NCBI GenBank assembly: GCA_963702495.1
Contig: CAVPDA010000007.1
Coordinates: 1 to 64,000, forward strand
DNA: 64,000 bases
Reading direction: 5' to 3'
Source of the DNA: CAVPDA01 sp963702495
GTDB lineage: Bacteria > Pseudomonadota > Gammaproteobacteria > Burkholderiales > Rhodocyclaceae
A model generated the notes under the pieces. That model did no database searches and was not told where the DNA came from. It was given only the letters and a program-made list of their open reading frames with translations. Of this stretch, positions 41,223 through 50,266 are shown in pieces; the stretch's first letter is position 1; each line of letters starts with the position of its first letter. The position numbers and the translations under genes are program-made.

Positions 41223-42347
41223 ATGAAGTACCACGCACCCCATAACGCAGCGGGCCGTTCGGCCCGCATGGCGGCCTTCGCTGCCCTGGTCCTCGCCGGC
41301 GGCGTCGCTGCGGCCGCCGATCTCGTCCGGCTCACGCCCGAGCAGGGCAAGGCGCTCGGCATCGAGACCGTTGCGCTCGCAGCGCGCCAGGCAGGCGAGA
41401 TCCAGGGTCTGCCGGCGCAGGTGACGGTGCCGAACCGGCAGCTTCACGTGGTAGCGGCGCCGCTGGCGGGACTGGTCGAGCACGTCGCGGTGGCGGCGAA
41501 TGCGACGGTGAAGAAGGGCGAGCTGCTGGCGCGGCTGCAGAGCCCGCAGTTGGCGGAGATCCAGCGCGGGCTGCTGCAGGCGGCGACCCAGCTGCAACTG
41601 GCCAAGGACAATCTGGAGCGCGACGATGAATTGCTCAAGGAAGGCATCATCGCCGCGAGCCGGCAGCGCGCGACCAAGAGCCAGCACGCGGAGGCGGCCG
41701 CCGCCTTTGCCGAGCGCCGCCAGGCGCTGCGGCTTGCCGGCCTGTCGGAGGCGGCGATCGCCCGGCTGCAATCGGGCCGCGGCACGAGCGACGGGGTCGA
41801 GATCACGGCGCCGGCCGCCGGCGTGGTTCTGGAACAGATGGCCACGCCCGGCCAGCGCGTCGAGGCGGCAGCGCCGCTGTTCAAGCTGGGACAGCTCGAT
41901 CCCCTGTGGATCGAGGTGCAACTGCCGGTGGCGCGGCTGAACGAAGTGGCGCAAGGCGCGGCGGTCGGTGTGCCGGCCTACGGCGCAGCGGGGCGCGTCA
42001 TCTCCATCGGCCGCAGCGTCGGCGCCAACCAGACGGTGGCCTTGCGCGCCGAAATCACGACCGGCGCGGACAAGCTGCGCCCGGGCCAGTTCGTCGAAGC
42101 GAGCGTGGCGGCGTCGTCCGCCGGGGCGAAGCGCTGGAGCGTGCCCAACTCCGCCCTGGTGCGCACGGAAGGCGCGCTGCTGCTGTTCGTGCAGACGGGC
42201 GAGGGTTTCCGCGCGCAGAAGGTGACGCTGGCGAGCGAAGGCGCCGCGGACAGCCTGGTCGGCGGCGAACTCAAGGGTGACGAGCGCATCGCGGTGCGCG
42301 GCGTGGCGGCGCTCAAGGCGGCGCTCTCCGGCATCGGAGGCGAATGA
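41223..42347 (+). CDS. RND efflux periplasmic adaptor (CzcB/CusB-like)
   Basis: The 374-residue protein starts at ATG 41223 after GGGAGC. It has a signal peptide (ALVLAGGVAAAA), a barrel-sandwich half (VAAPLAGLVEHVAVAANATVKKGELLARL), a long helical hairpin (LAEIQRGLLQAATQLQLAKDNLERDDELLKEGIIA), the second sandwich half (VEITAPAAGVVLEQMATPGQRVEAAAPLFKLG) and beta-barrel and membrane-proximal domains. It bridges the inner-membrane pump and the outer-membrane channel. Its stop overlaps the pump start (ATGATG), so the two are translationally coupled. Confidence 0.9.
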   Translation: MKYHAPHNAAGRSARMAAFAALVLAGGVAAAADLVRLTPEQGKALGIETVALAARQAGEIQGLPAQVTVPNRQLHVVAAPLAGLVEHVAVAANATVKKGELLARLQSPQLAEIQRGLLQAATQLQLAKDNLERDDELLKEGIIAASRQRATKSQHAEAAAAFAERRQALRLAGLSEAAIARLQSGRGTSDGVEITAPAAGVVLEQMATPGQRVEAAAPLFKLGQLDPLWIEVQLPVARLNEVAQGAAVGVPAYGAAGRVISIGRSVGANQTVALRAEITTGADKLRPGQFVEASVAASSAGAKRWSVPNSALVRTEGALLLFVQTGEGFRAQKVTLASEGAADSLVGGELKGDERIAVRGVAALKAALSGIGGE

Positions 42348-45300
42348 TGCTGCCGCGCCTGGTACAATTCGCGCTGACGCAGCGCGTGCTGATCCTCGGC
42401 CTCACCCTGCTGCTGACGGCGGCCGGGATCTACTCCTTCCGCCTGCTGCCGATCGACGCCTTCCCCGACGTCTCCACCACCCAGGTGAAGATCATCATGA
42501 AGGCGCCGGGCATGACGCCGGAGGAAGTCGAGGCGCGCATCGCCACGCCCATCGAGCTCGAGATGCTGGGCATCCCGAAGCAGCGCATCCTGCGCTCCAC
42601 CTCCAAGTACGCCATTGCCGACATCACCATCGACTTCGAGGACGGCACCGACATCTACTGGGCGCGCAGCCAGGTGGCCGAACGCCTTTCCGGCATCGCG
42701 CGCGACCTGCCGTCAGGCAGCACGGGCGGCCTGGCGCCGATCACCACGCCGCTGGGCGAGATGTTCATGTTCACGGTCGAGGGGGACCTGCCGCTGGCTG
42801 AACGGCGCGCGCTGCTCGACTGGGTGATCCGCCCGGCGCTGCGCACCCTGCCCGGCGTCGCCGACGTCAATTCCCTCGGCGGACTGGTGCGCACCTTCGA
42901 AGTGGTGGCGAACAACGCGGCGCTGGCGGCGCGCGGCGTCTCCATCGGTCAGTTGCAGCAGGCGCTGGAAATGAACAACCGCAACGAGGGCGCCGGCCGC
43001 CTCAATGCCGGCGAGGAAGCCCTGGTGGTGCGGGCCGAGGGTGCGGTGAAAACGCTGGACGATCTGCGCGCCATCGTCGTCGCCAGCCGCGACGGCCAGG
43101 TCACGCGCATGGGCGACGTGGCGGAGGTGCGCATCGGCAGCCTCACGCGCTACGGCACCGTGACCCAGGACGGCAAGGGCGAGGCGGTGCAGGGGCTGGT
43201 GCTCGGCCTGCGCGGCGCCAACGCGCGGCAGGTGGTGGAAGGTGTGCGCGGCAAGCTCAAGGAACTGCAGAGCGTATTGCCCAAGGGTGTTACGACCAGC
43301 GTCTTCTACGACCGGGGCAGCCTGGTGGAGCGCGCCGTGGGCACCGTGTCGAAGGCGTTGGCGGAGGCCATCGCGCTGGTGCTGGTGCTGCTGGTACTGT
43401 TTCTCGGCAACCTGCGCGCCGCCCTGGTGGTGGCGCTGATCCTGCCGCTGTCGGCGCTTGCCACTTTCATCCTGATGCGCTGGTTCAACATGTCGGCCAA
43501 CCTGATGAGCCTGGGCGGGCTGGCGATCGCGATCGGCATGCTGGTGGACGCTGCGGTGGTGGTGGTGGAGAACATCGTCACCCACCTCGCCGAGGCGCGA
43601 CACCGCGATGCGGCGGTCCTGCCGCGGCTGCACGTGATCTATCGCTCGGTGGCGGAGGTGACGCTGCCGGTGGGCTCCGGCATCGCCATCATCATCCTGG
43701 TGTTCCTGCCCCTGCTCACGCTGCAGGGGCTGGAGGGCAAGCTGTTCGTGCCGGTGGCCCTGACCATCGTGTTCGCCCTGTCGGCCTCGCTGGTGCTTTC
43801 GCTTACCGTGGTGCCGGTGCTTGCCTCCTTCCTGCTGCGCAAGGTCGGGCACGACGATCCCTGGCTGGTGCGCCTCGCCCTGCGGCTGTACGAACCGGCA
43901 CTGGCCTGGTCGCTGGCCCATACGCGCAGCGTGATCGCCGCGGCGCTCGCCGCGCTGGCGGTGACGGCGGGCGTCTACACCCTGATCGGCAAGACCTTCA
44001 TGCCGACGATGGACGAGGGCGACATCATCATGCAACTCGAAAAGCTGCCCTCCATCAGTCTGGCCCAGACCGCCGTCACCGACATGCAGGTGCAGCGTGC
44101 GATTCTGGAGCGCGTGCCGGAGGTGACGCGCATCGTCGCCCGCGCCGGTTCCGACGAGCTGGGGCTCGACCCGATGGGGCTGAACCAGACCGACACCTTC
44201 ATGGTGCTCAAACCGATGGCCGAATGGCGCCAGCCGGACAAAACCTGGCTCATCGACGAGTTGCGCGGCGTGATGGCGGACTTTCCAGGGGTGGCCTTCA
44301 GCTTCACCCAGCCGATCGACATGAGGGTGTCGGAGATGCTGACCGGCGCCCGCGGCGACGTCGTGATCCGGATCTTCGGTGCCGATCTGGCCACCCTCAA
44401 CACCCTGGCGGAGGAGACGGTGCGCGCAATGAAGGGCATACGCGGTGCCGAGGACGTGCTGACGCTCAAGAACACGGGCGTGCAGTACTACCGCGTGGCG
44501 GTCGACCGGCTCGCCGCCGGACGCATGGGGCTCCATGTCGATGACATCGGTACCGCCCTGCGCACGCAGATCGAAGGTCAGATCCTCGGGCTGGTCATGG
44601 AACCGGGAAGGCGCACGCCGCTGCTGCTGCGCGGCGACGAGGCGGTGCGCGATTCGCCGGCGCTGTTCGCCGGCCTCACGCTGACGCTGGCGGACGGCCG
44701 CAGCGTGCCGCTTTCCACCGTAGCGCGCCTGGAGCGTGTGGACGGGGTGGTGAAGGTGGACCGGGAAAATGCGCAGCGCATGGTGCTGGTGCAGGCCAGC
44801 GTGCGCGGCCGCGACCTGGTGGGTTTCGTGGACGAGGCGAAAGCCAAGGTCGCCGCCGAGGTCAAGTTCCCCGAAGGCTACCGCACCGTTTGGGGCGGCC
44901 AGTTCGAGAACCAGCAGCGTGCCGCCCAGCGCCTCGCCACCGTGGTGCCGCTGGCGCTGGGACTGATCTTCGCTCTGCTGTTCGCCACTTTCGGTTCGGT
45001 ACGGCAGGCGGTGCTGGTGTTCGCCAACATCCCGTTCGCCATGATCGGCGGCGTGTTTGCCCTTTGGATCTCGGGCGAGTACCTGTCGGTGCCGGCCTCG
45101 GTGGGATTCATCGCCCTGCTCGGCATCGCGGTGCTCAATGGCGTGGTGATGGTGAGTTACTTCAACCAGCTCTACGAGCGCGGCATGAGCGTGACGAACG
45201 TTGTGGTGGAGGGAGCGAAACGGCGCCTGCGGCCGGTGCTGATGACCGCCAGCATCGCCGCTTTCGGCCTGGTGCCGCTGCTGTTCGCCAGCGGCCCCGG

Positions 45301-45463
45301 CTCCGAGATCCAGAAGCCGCTGGCGATCGTCGTCATCGGCGGCCTGGTGACCTCGACTGCGCTCACGCTAATCGTGCTGCCGATCCTCTACCGCCGCTTC
45401 GGCATCGAGCCGCCCGCTGTCAAGCCGGCGGCGGTGCCGGAGATCACGGAGGCCCGTTCATGA
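42344..45463 (+). CDS. Heavy-metal RND efflux pump (CzcA/CusA family)
   Basis: The 1,039-residue protein has the usual size and two-fold repeat of HME-RND pumps, with about 12 membrane helices. The start MMLPRLVQFALTQRVLILGLT is typical, as are DAFPDVSTTQVKI and EMLGIPKQRILRSTSKYAIADITIDFEDGTDIYWAR. The helix 4 motif is AIGMLVDAAVVVVEN (about residue 390). In this family the Asp of helix 4 carries protons. The VDAA form, instead of VDGA, resembles the monovalent-metal (Cu/Ag) group more than the Zn/Co/Ni group, but this is inference from a single motif. It lies downstream of the adaptor and upstream of a DUF3240-like gene in the same operon. Confidence 0.9.
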   Translation: MMLPRLVQFALTQRVLILGLTLLLTAAGIYSFRLLPIDAFPDVSTTQVKIIMKAPGMTPEEVEARIATPIELEMLGIPKQRILRSTSKYAIADITIDFEDGTDIYWARSQVAERLSGIARDLPSGSTGGLAPITTPLGEMFMFTVEGDLPLAERRALLDWVIRPALRTLPGVADVNSLGGLVRTFEVVANNAALAARGVSIGQLQQALEMNNRNEGAGRLNAGEEALVVRAEGAVKTLDDLRAIVVASRDGQVTRMGDVAEVRIGSLTRYGTVTQDGKGEAVQGLVLGLRGANARQVVEGVRGKLKELQSVLPKGVTTSVFYDRGSLVERAVGTVSKALAEAIALVLVLLVLFLGNLRAALVVALILPLSALATFILMRWFNMSANLMSLGGLAIAIGMLVDAAVVVVENIVTHLAEARHRDAAVLPRLHVIYRSVAEVTLPVGSGIAIIILVFLPLLTLQGLEGKLFVPVALTIVFALSASLVLSLTVVPVLASFLLRKVGHDDPWLVRLALRLYEPALAWSLAHTRSVIAAALAALAVTAGVYTLIGKTFMPTMDEGDIIMQLEKLPSISLAQTAVTDMQVQRAILERVPEVTRIVARAGSDELGLDPMGLNQTDTFMVLKPMAEWRQPDKTWLIDELRGVMADFPGVAFSFTQPIDMRVSEMLTGARGDVVIRIFGADLATLNTLAEETVRAMKGIRGAEDVLTLKNTGVQYYRVAVDRLAAGRMGLHVDDIGTALRTQIEGQILGLVMEPGRRTPLLLRGDEAVRDSPALFAGLTLTLADGRSVPLSTVARLERVDGVVKVDRENAQRMVLVQASVRGRDLVGFVDEAKAKVAAEVKFPEGYRTVWGGQFENQQRAAQRLATVVPLALGLIFALLFATFGSVRQAVLVFANIPFAMIGGVFALWISGEYLSVPASVGFIALLGIAVLNGVVMVSYFNQLYERGMSVTNVVVEGAKRRLRPVLMTASIAAFGLVPLLFASGPGSEIQKPLAIVVIGGLVTSTALTLIVLPILYRRFGIEPPAVKPAAVPEITEARS

Positions 45464-45771
45464 AGACATTCGAGTGCAGTCTGACCATCGTCTTTCCCAA
45501 GGCGCTGGAGGAGGAACTGATCGATTACCTGCTGGAGCAACCGGAGTGGGTGAGAGGCTTCACCATCTCCCAGGTGGAAGGCAAGGGCACGGCGGTGCGC
45601 CTTTCCGGAGTCGTGGAGGAGGTGCGGGGGCGGGCGCGGCGCGTGCAGGTGCAGACCATTCTCGACTGCGAGGACGCCCATGCGCTGATCGCGCGGCTGA
45701 AGGAGTTGCTGCCCAATCCGGAGGTGGCCTACTGGGTCTCCCCGATCCTGGAATTCGGGAGGTTCGCATGA
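45460..45771 (+). CDS. DUF3240-like cytosolic protein of metal-efflux operons
   Basis: The 103-residue protein begins MKTFECSLTIVFPKALEEELIDYLLEQPEWVRGFTISQVEGKG and continues with VRGRARRVQVQTILDCEDAHALIARLKELLPNPEVAYWVSPILEFG. The alternating strands and helices match the ferredoxin-like, GlnB-like fold of the DUF3240 group, which is found with heavy-metal RND genes. It may act as a regulatory or sensing partner of the pump; no function is proven. It overlaps both neighbours by 4 nt (ATGA type), so the pump, this protein and the channel are made together. Confidence 0.75.
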   Translation: MKTFECSLTIVFPKALEEELIDYLLEQPEWVRGFTISQVEGKGTAVRLSGVVEEVRGRARRVQVQTILDCEDAHALIARLKELLPNPEVAYWVSPILEFGRFA

Positions 45772-47060
45772 AGCCCTTGTACTGGATTTTTCCGGCGCTG
45801 CTCGGTATTGCAGGCCAGGCGGCGCCGGCGGCCGAGTTTCCCGATCTGCCGCCCCTCTCCACTGTGCAGGCGGCGCTGGCCGACTATCCGGCCGTGCTCG
45901 CGGCCCGGGCCGGCATCCGCGAAGGCGAGGCCAACCGCGCGCGCCAGACGGCAGGGACCTACGAGACCAATGTGCGGGTTCTGGGCCAGCGCCGCACCCT
46001 GAGCGAGACCGATCAGGCGTACGGCGAATGGGGTGTGGCCCTGGAGCGACCGCTGCGGCTGCCGGGCAAGGCCCGCCTCGACGAGCAACTGGGCAACCAG
46101 GAGGTGTCGCAGGCGCAGATCATGCTCGGCGATGCCATGCACGAGGCGGGCCGGACGCTGCTCAAGGCCTGGTTCGCCTGGCAGCGCGAGGTCGCTCAGA
46201 CCCGCCAGTGGCAGGCGCAGGTCGAGGTGCTCAAGGAACAGGCGGCCGTGGCTGCCAAACGGGTGCGCGCCGGCGACGCGTCGGGGCTGGAGAAGTCTCT
46301 GGCGGAAGCGTCGCTGGCGCAGGCGGAGGCGTCCCTGGCGCAGTCGCGCGGACGGGAACGGGTCGCCGCAAGCGACCTCGCGGTGCGGTTCGCCCGGGTT
46401 CCCCTGCCGGCCCAGCCGGTGATCGCCGAGCCGCAGCCGCTGACGCAGGACCGACCGTACTGGCAGGAACAGATCCTGGCCCACAGCCACGAACTGGCGC
46501 TGGCACGGGCCCAGGTGCAGCGGGAGCGGCTGGTGGCTGCCCGTACTGGCGCGGACCGGCTGCCGGATCCGACGGCGGGTATTCACTACGCCTCGGAGTT
46601 CGGCGGCAGGGAGCGCATCGTCGGCGTTTCGGTGTCGATCCCGCTGCCCGGCGCGGCCCGTGCCGCCGCTTCGGACGGCGCCCAGGCAAGGGCGGAAGCG
46701 GCGGCGAGCCGCGAAGCGGGGGTGCTGCGCAAGCTGGAGGCGGAGATCGCCGGTACCTTCGCCGTCGCCCAGGCCGCCTACGACAATTGGCAAAATCTGC
46801 GCGCGGCCGCGGAGCGTGTCGACGCCAGCGCGAACCTGACAGCGCGAGCCTATACGCTGGGCGAGGGCGGCATCACCGACGTCCTGAACGCGCGCCGCCA
46901 GGCGCTGGAAGGGCGACTGGCCGCCACGGTGGCGCAGATCGACGCCGTCGAGGCGCGCTATCGCCTGCTGCTGGACGCTCACCAGTTGTGGCCGCTGGAT
47001 ATGCATCACGACGCGGAGGCAGAGGGCGCGACGCCGGTGAAACCGATCGTAACCAATTGA
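45768..47060 (+). CDS. Outer-membrane channel of the RND efflux system (TolC/CzcC-like)
   Basis: The 430-residue protein has a signal peptide (ALLGIAGQAAPAAE) and the repeated coiled-helix pattern of outer-membrane factors, with two similar halves: VLAARAGIREGEANRARQTAGTYETNVRV and the later ELALARAQVQRERLVAARTGADRLPDPTAGI, then RAYTLGEGGITDVLNARRQALEGRLAATVAQIDAVEARYRLLL. The YxxGEGxxxxVLxARRxxLE pattern is characteristic. It completes the three-part exporter encoded upstream. It ends with a His/Asp-rich tail (MHHDAEAEG) that might bind metal. Confidence 0.88.
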   Translation: MKPLYWIFPALLGIAGQAAPAAEFPDLPPLSTVQAALADYPAVLAARAGIREGEANRARQTAGTYETNVRVLGQRRTLSETDQAYGEWGVALERPLRLPGKARLDEQLGNQEVSQAQIMLGDAMHEAGRTLLKAWFAWQREVAQTRQWQAQVEVLKEQAAVAAKRVRAGDASGLEKSLAEASLAQAEASLAQSRGRERVAASDLAVRFARVPLPAQPVIAEPQPLTQDRPYWQEQILAHSHELALARAQVQRERLVAARTGADRLPDPTAGIHYASEFGGRERIVGVSVSIPLPGAARAAASDGAQARAEAAASREAGVLRKLEAEIAGTFAVAQAAYDNWQNLRAAAERVDASANLTARAYTLGEGGITDVLNARRQALEGRLAATVAQIDAVEARYRLLLDAHQLWPLDMHHDAEAEGATPVKPIVTN

Positions 47061-47140
47061 AACCCTCCGGCACCACCTGCCGTAACAGGCACGGTGCTTA
47101 ATATGGTGGCGTTTACCTTGCAATCCGAAAGGAGAAAGTC

Positions 47141-47677
47141 ATGAAACGACAACATCTTCTCGCCACCCTGATCGCAGCCGCGTTTGCGGTGGCAGGGCAG
47201 GGCGTAATTGCAGCAGACCAGCTGCAAACGAAGGATCAGCTGCAGACGAAGGATCAGCTGCAGACGAAGGATCAGCTGCAGACGAAGGATCAGCTGCAGA
47301 CGAAGGATCAGCTGCAGACGAAGGATCAGCTGCAGACGAAGGATCAGCTGCAGACGAAGGATCAGTTGCAGACGAAGGACCAGCTGCAGACGAAGGACCA
47401 ACTGCAGACGAAGGATCAGCTACAGTCCAAGAAGGCGACCGAGGCGCAGCAGGTTCAGTCGCGCGAGCAGACACAGACCCGGGCCCAGCAGCAGACCACG
47501 ACCCAGTCCGGTAAGGGCGCGAGCGCAGCAGCCGCTGCCGGCGCCGGCGCTGCGGGCTCAGGCGCTGCGGGCTCAGGCTCTGGCGGTGCCGGAGGTGGTG
47601 GCGGCGGCGGTGGTGGTGGTGGCGGTGGCGGTGGCGGTGGCGGTGGCGGCGGTGGCGGTGGAGGTGGCGGCCGTTGA
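47141..47677 (+). CDS. Secreted low-complexity protein: (DQLQTK)n repeats and poly-glycine tail
   Basis: The 178-residue product has a signal peptide (MKRQHLLATLIAAAFAVAGQGVIAA) followed by twelve hexapeptide repeats (eleven DQLQTK, one DQLQSK), a Gln-rich linker (QQVQSREQTQTRAQQQTTTQ), Ala/Gly blocks and an unbroken run of 27 glycines ending in Arg. GGAG precedes the ATG. The hexapeptide DNA is an 18-bp tandem repeat, prone to length change. The repeat may form a helical or fibrous rod in the periplasm or envelope. Its position directly after the metal-efflux genes suggests an envelope stress role, but nothing proves it. I do not recognise a family. Confidence 0.7.
   Translation: MKRQHLLATLIAAAFAVAGQGVIAADQLQTKDQLQTKDQLQTKDQLQTKDQLQTKDQLQTKDQLQTKDQLQTKDQLQTKDQLQTKDQLQTKDQLQSKKATEAQQVQSREQTQTRAQQQTTTQSGKGASAAAAAGAGAAGSGAAGSGSGGAGGGGGGGGGGGGGGGGGGGGGGGGGGGR
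47216..47431 (+). repeat. 18-bp in-frame tandem repeat, 12 units
   Basis: The consensus GATCAGCTGCAGACGAAG is repeated twelve times with few substitutions and no break in frame. Most copies are identical, which points to recent expansion or homogenisation. Confidence 0.95.
47591..47671 (+). repeat. GGN triplet repeat encoding 27 consecutive glycines
   Basis: Every codon from 47591 to 47671 is GGN (mainly GGT and GGC). This is the C-terminal tail of the repeat protein. Confidence 0.95.
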
Positions 47678-47726
47678 ATTCCAGTCACACCACCGTTTGA
47701 TCAGTCACGAAACGGTGGAGGGAAGG

Positions 47727-48119
47727 ATGGTTCGACGCGGACTCGTGACGCTGTTGTGCGGTTCCATGCTGGCGCTGTCGTCGGTCGTCCTGACCGCCCA
47801 TGCCCAGATGTCCGCGCAGACCCAGACCCAGCAGCTGGTCTATGGCAGCCAACTGATGACGCCGCAGGAGCGCACCGAGTTACGGGCGCGCATGTGGGCG
47901 GCGCAGTCAGCGCAGCAGCGGGAGCAGATTCGCGCCGAGCATCATGCGCGGATGCAGGCGCGCGCCCGGGAACGCGGCGTCATCCTGCCCGACAGGCCGC
48001 CCGGGTATGGTTACGGCGGCGGCATGGGTCCGGGCATGGGGCCGGGGATGGGCGGCATGGGGCCGGGCGGCATGGGGCCGGGCGGCGGCATGGGGGGAAT
48101 GGGCGGTCCGCCCCGCTGA
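47727..48119 (+). CDS. Secreted protein with Spy/CpxP-like helices and Gly/Met-rich tail
   Basis: The 130-residue product starts at ATG 47727 after GGAGGGAAGG. A signal peptide (LVTLLCGSMLALSSVVLTAHA) is followed by a Gln-rich segment and the helical block LMTPQERTELRARMWAAQSAQQREQIRAEHHARMQARARERG. This resembles the LTxxQR helix of the Spy/CpxP periplasmic stress proteins. The tail (about 95-130) is made of GGMGPGMG-like units with many Met residues, which could bind copper. It lies 50 nt after the DQLQTK protein, in the same direction, and both are downstream of the efflux operon. Confidence 0.65.
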   Translation: MVRRGLVTLLCGSMLALSSVVLTAHAQMSAQTQTQQLVYGSQLMTPQERTELRARMWAAQSAQQREQIRAEHHARMQARARERGVILPDRPPGYGYGGGMGPGMGPGMGGMGPGGMGPGGGMGGMGGPPR

Positions 48120-48313
48120 TGCAGTCGCGACCGACCTGGAGTCATTTCCTCCGGGCCGGTTGCCCGCTTCCGGCATTCGACAATCCGGGATGACGTGCCC
48201 GGGTCGATTACGGGACCGTCGTTCTGCGCGACCGATGGCGCGGGACTACGGTGTTTCCCGGCCGGGTTCCGGCGACCCGGCCGTCGCGGATCTGGCTCAG
48301 GTGCGGCGGCGGA

Positions 48314-49306
48314 TCAGGCCGTTTCGGCGACGCCGGCGGCGACTTCCCGTTGCGACGGATGGAACCACTGCAGCCGCGGCTGCAAGCGCACCACCTCACC
48401 GATGACGATCAGGGCCGGAGCGTGGATGCCGGCGGCGGTGGCCAACTCGGGCAGGGCGCCGAGGCTGCCGGCGACGCTGCGCTGGGCCGGCGTGGTCGCA
48501 TTCTGCACCAGGGCGGCGGGCGTCTCGAGCGGCAGGCCATGGGCGACGAGCTGGCGGCAGATCTCCGCCAGCGCCCCCACCCCCATGTAGATCACCACCG
48601 TCTGACCGGGACGGGAAAGGGTCGGCCAATCGAGATTGCAGGTGCCGTCCTTGAGATGGCCGGTGGCGAACAGGCAAGTGCGGGCATGGTCGCGGTGGGT
48701 GAGCGGAATTCCGGCATAGGCGGCCATGCCGGATGCAGCGGTGATGCCGGGCACCACCTCGAATTCGATGCCGGCGGCGGACAGTTCCTCCAGCTCCTCG
48801 CCGCCGCGGCCGAAGATGAACGGATCGCCCCCCTTGAGGCGCACCACGCGCTTGCCCTCCCGCGCCAGGCGCACCAGCATCCGATTGATCTCGTCCTGCG
48901 GCAGCGTATGCCGTCCGGACTGCTTGCCGACGTAGATCCTTTCCGCATCCTCGCGCCCCAGTTCGAGGATGCCGCGGCCGATGAGGGCGTCATAGACGAT
49001 GGCGTCCGCCTGCGCCAGCAGGCGCGCCGCACGCAGCGTCAGCAGCTCGGGATCACCCGGGCCGCCGCCGACCAGGAACACCTTGCCAGTGCCGCGCGCG
49101 GCACGGACTGCAGTGCGCGTCGCATCGCCGGCGAATTGGTCGCGTAGCGTGGCGGCAGCCTGCAACGGGCCGCCGCGTCTGCGCCCCGACGATGGCGGCA
49201 ACAGCAGGGCGAGGACTCTGGCGCCGACTTGCCGCCAGCGATTGCCGCTGCGGCCGGAAGTCCCCGCCCGTGCCGACTTTGTCCGAAACCATACCAATTC
49301 GCTCAT
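48314..49306 (-). CDS. nirE: Uroporphyrinogen-III C-methyltransferase (NirE/CobA-type)
   Basis: The 330-residue protein contains the full SUMT domain: KVFLVGGGPGDPELLTLRAARLL (about 75-97), YDALI, GKQSGRHTLPQDEINRMLVRLAREGKRVVRLKGGDPFIFGRGGEE, EVVPGITAASGMAAYAGIPLTHRDHA, YMGVGAL and TPAALVQNATTPAQRSVAGSL. It makes precorrin-2 from uroporphyrinogen III for siroheme or heme d1. Next to nirS, heme d1 supply is the natural reading. About 75 N-terminal residues precede the domain and look like an extension unrelated to it. A perfect FNR-type box lies 70 nt upstream of the ATG at 49306. Confidence 0.85.
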   Translation of the reverse strand: MSELVWFRTKSARAGTSGRSGNRWRQVGARVLALLLPPSSGRRRGGPLQAAATLRDQFAGDATRTAVRAARGTGKVFLVGGGPGDPELLTLRAARLLAQADAIVYDALIGRGILELGREDAERIYVGKQSGRHTLPQDEINRMLVRLAREGKRVVRLKGGDPFIFGRGGEELEELSAAGIEFEVVPGITAASGMAAYAGIPLTHRDHARTCLFATGHLKDGTCNLDWPTLSRPGQTVVIYMGVGALAEICRQLVAHGLPLETPAALVQNATTPAQRSVAGSLGALPELATAAGIHAPALIVIGEVVRLQPRLQWFHPSQREVAAGVAETA

Positions 49307-49375
49307 GCGCCTCGCTCCCCGAAACCGGTGACCCGTCTTGGCCGCACAATCTATGCCTGCGGCCGGGCGGAAAAC

Positions 49376-49389
49376 TTGACAGTCGTCAA
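49376..49389. promoter_or_regulatory. FNR/DNR-type box between nirE and the napC-like gene
   Basis: TTGACAGTCGTCAA is a perfect TTGA-N6-TCAA site. It is 70 nt before the nirE start (minus strand) and 214 nt before the tetraheme cytochrome start (plus strand), so it fits nirE best but could serve both. Confidence 0.75.
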
Positions 49390-49602
49390 GGAGGGAAAGG
49401 AACTGCGCCGAAACGGCGCTGGCGCTGGAGCCGGTGATCAATGCTCCGAAAGCGATTTCCGCGGGCACCGGTCACAGCCGGCAACAAGCCGCAGGGCATA
49501 TACTGATCGCCTGAAAAGCAGCTTATCGGTTTCCCGGACGCTCGCCCCGGGGCGGCAGGGAATGGCGGCCCCGCGTGCGGGAATTCACAAGAGGAAGAAA
49601 GA

Positions 49603-50205
49603 ATGGCGGACCAGGAATCGGACGGACGCGGTGGCCTTTGGGCGACATTGCGCAAACCGAGCGCGAAGTATTCCCTGCTGGGACTGCTGAGCTTCGGATT
49701 CTTTGCCGGCGTTATCTTTTGGGGGGGCTTCAACACCGGCATGGAGGCGGCCAACACGCTGGAGTTCTGCGTTTCGTGCCACGAAATGCGCGACACCGTG
49801 TATCAGGAATACAAGCAGACGACTCACTACGCCAACCGTTCCGGGGTGCGCGCCACCTGCGCCGATTGTCATGTACCGAAGGACTGGGTGCACAAGGTGG
49901 CGCGCAAGATCCAGGCAACCAACGAGTTGTACGGCAAGTTGATGGGAACCATCAGTACGCCGGAGAAGTTCGAAGCGAAGCGGCTGGAACTGGCACGTCA
50001 CGAATGGCAGCGCATGAAGGCATCCGATTCGCGGGAATGCCGCAACTGCCACAGCTTGGAGAGCATGAACACGGAACTGCAGAAGCAGCGCGCGCGCAAG
50101 GAGCACGAACTGGCGCAGCGCGACAAGCAGACGTGCATCGAGTGCCACAAGGGCATCGCGCACAAGAAGCCGCAGGGGATGACCGAAGAGGATGAGGCCT
50201 CGTGA
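49603..50205 (+). CDS. NapC/NirT-family membrane-anchored tetraheme cytochrome c
   Basis: The 200-residue protein has one N-terminal membrane helix (about 24-44: YSLLGLLSFGFFAGVIFWGGF) and four heme sites: CVSCH, CADCH, CRNCH, CIECH. Blocks TLEFCVSCHEM and TCADCHVPKDW are typical of NapC/NirT proteins, which take electrons from the quinol pool and pass them to periplasmic reductases. Here the partner is likely NirS or the EB_dh-type cytochrome that follows within 65 nt. The gene is transcribed towards nirS. A ribosome-binding site (AGAGGAAG) is present. Confidence 0.92.
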   Translation: MADQESDGRGGLWATLRKPSAKYSLLGLLSFGFFAGVIFWGGFNTGMEAANTLEFCVSCHEMRDTVYQEYKQTTHYANRSGVRATCADCHVPKDWVHKVARKIQATNELYGKLMGTISTPEKFEAKRLELARHEWQRMKASDSRECRNCHSLESMNTELQKQRARKEHELAQRDKQTCIECHKGIAHKKPQGMTEEDEAS

Positions 50206-50266
50206 CCGGATCGACGCGCCCCAGGGAGGCGTTCATGAACTGCATTTCATACACAAGGAGAACGGA

